Assembly (NCBI GenBank): GCA_018350325.1
Contig: JAEVLN010000012.1
Span: forward strand, 1,447,991-1,511,990
Source: Globodera rostochiensis
Taxonomy: Eukaryota; Nematoda; Chromadorea; Rhabditida; Heteroderidae
Reading direction: 5' to 3'
Length of the DNA: 64,000 nt
Shown here: positions 60,296 to 64,000 of the stretch, piece after piece
Layout: every line of letters begins with the position of its first letter
How positions within the stretch are numbered: position 1 is the stretch's first letter
Program-made: the position numbers and the translations under genes
Notes under the pieces: generated by a model
What the model was told of the DNA's origin: nothing
What the model saw: only the letters and a program-made list of their open reading frames with translations
Database searches by the model: none

Positions 60296-63200
60296 TCACC
60301 TCCGCCTCCGCCTCAATCCTCCCGACTGCTTGAACTTGTCGTGGTTCACCTCGCCTTCCACCTTTCCGGCCCCCTGCTCCTCCAGCGACTGCTTGAAGTC
60401 GTCGTCGTCGTCGTTCACCTCCTCGTCCATCTCCTCTCCATCCTCCTCCTGTTCCTCCGGCGACTGCTCGAAGTCGTCTAAAGGCGTGTGCACGTCCACG
60501 TGTGCGTTCAATGATTTGGTCCACCGAATGCCACGTTGACGCGCATGTTCACCAAACTCTTCAGCAAGGCCGTTCAGCAGAGGAAATGTGGCCAAATGTT
60601 TGCCCTCCGTCATTTGGTCACGCAAAAACTGGAAGCCCAAGACAAGCGCCTCGGCGTGGAGGCATGAACGCGTTACCTAAAATAAATTTAAAATAAATGG
60701 ACAAGACAAGCACTCAATAAACCCCACTTAAACTGGTATTTTTGTTGGCACAAATGACCAAGAACAACAAAAACATGTAGTAAAAAGTGTAGAGCCCAGA
60801 CTTGAGGAATCTCTGATCGAGACATCAATTCGATCGAGAATCTTGCGAAAATTTCTCAATTAAAATTTCGTCGTTCGAGAATGTCGATCGCTCTGTGTGC
60901 TCTCTAGTGTAAAAAGGGGCTGGACACACACCGATTTCGGATGGAACGGGTCGAACACGTTGAGCCACGGCCCGTACTTCCTCTGCCGGTGCTGTAAACG
61001 CCCAAACCGGATGGAAATGGCCCTTTTCTGTGGGTCAAACAGCGCGTAGTAGTCCACCAACTCGACTGCCAATTCGCCAACACTTTTTGAACATTTGTTC
61101 CTCCAAACTGAACCAAAAAATGGTTTTTTTTCCCAGCAAATTTCTGTTGTTTTTCTTGTTGTAATAAATTTCACATGGAAATCGCTCCAACGATGGAGGC
61201 TCCTCAAGCCTCCGCACAATGTCGCTCACGTTGGGCGCAAACAGTTGGTCCCGCACGTGGGCAGGAAATTGGACGAGCGCGGGCAGCACATTGTTCGGCA
61301 CCTGTCAGAAGAGCAGTTTATTAATTAATGAAATGCCATCAGTTTATTTTGTGCCAAAAAATTATTTTGATTTTGGGCATAAGAAACTCGCGTTTTTCAA
61401 CCCAATAAAACTCTATGTCCTCCTTGTTGTTGTTGTTGTTGTACGTCATGCCAAAAACTTGCCTCTTTTCGGTTGAGGAAGTGCAGGACGAGCATCAACA
61501 CGTGGTAGCTGGAGAAGAGCCCGTTTTTGCTGTTCTTCAGGCCTATTTTTGTTTTGTAGATGTACACACCAAGCCTCCCCCCCCCCCAGTTTAACCACTC
61601 ACCCATTTGTTGGAACATCCGTCGCAACCAGTGGAAGAGCTGCAGAAACCGGCGATCGGTCTACAAAATGTACAACAACAAAACACAAGATCAAGCAGTA
61701 TCAAATTGTTGTCACAGTACTTCACAACTTCATGGCCCAAAAGGTCTCGGACACTTTACATGCCGTGCTTTAACAAACATTTTCTGAACGCTCCCCACCC
61801 CCCCCCCTCCTCAAAAAACCAAAAATATTTTGCAATATGACAAAAACAAAATGCTGTACCACCACCACCACCCCACCGCCGCTCGGACGGACTGACTGAC
61901 CAACCTGCACATAGTAGCGGACCATAAGCGTGTTGCGCACCGCCTGGAAGTCCGCTCGCGGGAATTGAATGTCCATGTTGAGCCCGTTGTCCATCCGGCA
62001 GATGATCACCGGGGCACTGTGTCAAAACACACGATCCATTTTCAATTCAGAATTATCACCAACAACAACAACAAATTTTGTAAATGCATGCACACAAAAG
62101 AGGACACCACCACCACCCCCAACAAAACAAACAAACGTTGTCTGCACAATGACCGCCGGCGGTTTGGACAGGCGATAGTCGGACGACGGATGCGCGTCAC
62201 AAAAATTCGTCAACGCTTCAGCAATTGCCTCCATAAATATTCTACAGAAACAAAAATTGTTTTAAAAAACAAATTTTGTTTTGTTTTAAACGAACCGCAC
62301 AAAACCGTTTGATGTTTTTGCCCAAAAGTCGTTCAAGAATCGTTCCCGCTGTTCCTTGCTGCCGCCCGTGTACAGAAAGGCCAAGTCAATGTCGGCGGAC
62401 GCGTCAATTGCCATGCCCGAGGGAATGGAGCCGATCAGCGCCAGTCGAGAACGCCCGCCGGCGTCGCACACCGCCCGTTCCAGTTCCGCAACAACGGGAC
62501 GGACTCGGGCGTGCAGCTGGAAAAAGAAAATTTTGAAAAAGAAAACCCCCCCCCCCCCGGTAATGTTCAAACAGAGACGGACACGGAGACGGTCTTCCTC
62601 CCAGCAGCGAAATTCGAAAATAATTTCCGCGAACCCGTGCCCATGTTCATCTACCAATCAAGCCAGGGACGTGCCCAGCAGGGAGGGAATCTCCCCATCC
62701 CCCCCCTCCGAAATGAAATTTTTAGAAAAACCCCGTAGGCCGGAACCAGCCTTTTGGGTTGTTAAATTTGTCATTTTTTTGGACCAATTTTCTTAGCAAA
62801 TTCGTTAAATCTTCAAAAAAAAAAAATGCACAGAAATTAAGGCAAATTCTTAAAATTAAAAATTGTTTTAAGAAAATAATGAACTAGCGCTAGACGGGAA
62901 CGCCATGGCATTCATTTGCCCCTCTGAAATTGGCTACGTCCCTGCCAATTACCTCTCTGTTCCGCTCAAAACTGCCTGAACAAAATTCGGTGATCGACGC
63001 ACTGAGCTGATCAATTTCTGCCGAATATTTGCGCTTCACTTCGTTAAGCGGCAACGCCGCCGCCGCCGGCGACGACGACGACGGGGACGGCGAATCGCTG
63101 GCAAAGGCCGCCGAATGATGCAAAGGCGACACATTTTTGAACACTAAAAAATTGCTATGCAATTTTTTAATAAAATAACAAATGTTTTTTTGGGAAAAAG

Positions 63201-64000
63201 CCCATTCGTTCCCAAACAGTTTTACACATATATAGTCGAGCTGTTCGAGACTTGAAATTTACCGAGAATCGAGACCGAGAATCTCGAACAGCTCTATTAT
63301 ATAGTAGGAAATGTGCCCCCAGGTGTACATGGAATGTCAAAACAACACATCAATTATTAATAATTTGTTAATTTTGTAAATTCCTGGACCCCCCGGGCTT
63401 TATGGAGATGTCTGGATCTGCTGATTTCAATGAAGCAAAATCCAGGCCCAGAACGGGCTCTAAATATATATATATATAAATGTGCGGGGACGAAACGGCC
63501 TCCGCTGAAATGTTTTTTTTAAATTTAAATTTGTCGCAAAATTTATTTGTTTTATGAGAGAAAGAAAAGTTTACCGGAAGAGCAAAGTCTGGGGACAGAT
63601 TTTGGCATTGGCCAAACGGGGGGCCGAAACAATGAACAGACGCTCAATGAGAACATTTCGGCTGTTTGTTGTTGTCCTCCGGCTTTGTGTACTGCTCGGT
63701 GTCGTCGTTGGAGCGCCAAACGCGCAGAGTCAATGAACAATTGGAACAGTCCTTTAAAAAAACAATTTTTTAACGCATTCATAAACTCAAATTTTGCAAC
63801 AATCCCCATCGGACTTGAGGACCGATCAAATTTCCGCCGAAACTCGTTAAAATTTAAACGATCGATCCGCGTTCTCGAAAAAAAGTCTCGTCGAGAATCT
63901 CGATCGGTCCGATCTCTACTGACCACCAACAGGTAGTCAAGCGCAAGCCGTTCAACAGCGTTTGCCGATACTTGATAAACGCCTCCGCAACGGCACGGCT
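60296..64000 (-). CDS. Noncanonical poly(A)/poly(U) polymerase (cid1/TENT family), 5' end outside window
   Basis: Minus-strand exons seen: >64000-63931, 63143-62953, 62516-62296, 62241-62137, 62016-61905, 61660-61603, 61542-61463, 61301-61175, 61107-60932, 60676-60296; phases agree throughout. These enzymes add A or U tails to RNA 3' ends. The nucleotidyltransferase core shows GSIPSGMAIDASADIDLAFL with the first two catalytic Asp residues, and DNGLNMDIQF with the third. The central domain has DRRFLQLFHWLRRM and NSKNGLFSSYHVLMLVLHFL. The PAP-associated part has SVGELAVELVDYYALFDPQK and NVFDPFHPKSVTRS. The C-terminus is acidic and Gln-rich, ending in LRRRRR. The intron at 61462 has a GC donor (GAG|GCAAGT). 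Whether it is GLD-2, CID-1/PUP or another type cannot be told; no uridine-selecting His was located. Confidence 0.85.
60791..60904. repeat. Hairpin element, CTTGAGGA family, in nucleotidyltransferase intron
   Basis: Starts AGAGCCCAGACTTGAGGAAT, contains ATCGATCGAGAATCTTGCG-like words and ends GATCGCTCT...CTCTCTA. Diverged member of the family at 28030 and 63808. Confidence 0.55.
63234..63300. repeat. Hairpin with TTTACCGAGA core, copy B
   Basis: GTCGAGCTGTTCGAGA pairs with TCTCGAACAGCTCTA; the loop reads AAATTTACCGAGAATCGAGA. Shares the loop core with 43187-43252 while the stems differ and each is self-complementary. Confidence 0.75.
63808..63920. repeat. Hairpin element, CTTGAGGACC family, copy near right edge
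   Basis: Starts CATCGGACTTGAGGACCGAT and ends CGATCGGTCCGATCTCT. Terminal complementarity and wording match 28030-28198. Confidence 0.7.

Overview
This is nuclear DNA of an animal, most likely a nematode. Genes are compact and split into many short exons by introns of roughly 40-600 bp. Most acceptors read TTTCAG or similar, telomere-like TTAGGC motifs recur, and the proteins closely match nematode and other metazoan families. About 5% of the introns I could phase (6 of about 116) begin with GC instead of GT. I recall high GC-AG usage being reported for cyst nematodes, so a plant-parasitic tylenchid (Globodera or Heterodera type) is a reasonable but unproven guess.

Layout from the left: 3' end of WDR36/UTP21 (+); a secreted orphan (+); a type I membrane orphan (-); a UBE2D-class E2 (-); an SLK/STK10-like kinase lacking its glycine loop (+); REEP5/yop-1 (-); a Lys/His-rich repeat protein (+); a small mucin-like membrane protein (+); an ARF GTPase (+); and GatA (+) with a tRNA-Glu(CUC) antisense in one intron. 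From about 20 to 34 kb the DNA is AT-rich and full of repeats. It carries a two-TM orphan (+) and a 22-exon GABA-type SLC6 transporter (+) whose introns hold several different minisatellites. Then come TMEM115 (-), orphan exons with F-box-like and coiled-coil segments (+), ETFRF1/LYRM5 (-) with an 18-nt microexon, a fold-back element, a 17-exon RUN+PH protein resembling PLEKHM2/SKIP (-), pseudouridine synthase PUS7 (+), OSGIN (-), and a noncanonical poly(A)/poly(U) polymerase (-) running off the right edge.

The genes are mainly housekeeping and do not form one pathway. Themes are RNA and translation (WDR36, GatA, tRNA-Glu, PUS7, the nucleotidyltransferase), membrane traffic and organelle shape (ARF, REEP5, TMEM115, RUN/PH), mitochondria (GatA, ETFRF1) and signalling or transport (kinase, SLC6). 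I found no CRISPR array, bacterial operon, virus or toxin gene. The most unusual content is in the repeats: related hairpin families with conserved cores but different stems, a fold-back element with tandem-repeat arms, TTAGGC-derived dispersed repeats, a 41-bp array whose every unit carries a splice-acceptor-like motif, and extreme poly-G/poly-C tracts. Exon models were built by eye from open frames, splice-site motifs and phase agreement; nothing was aligned by software.
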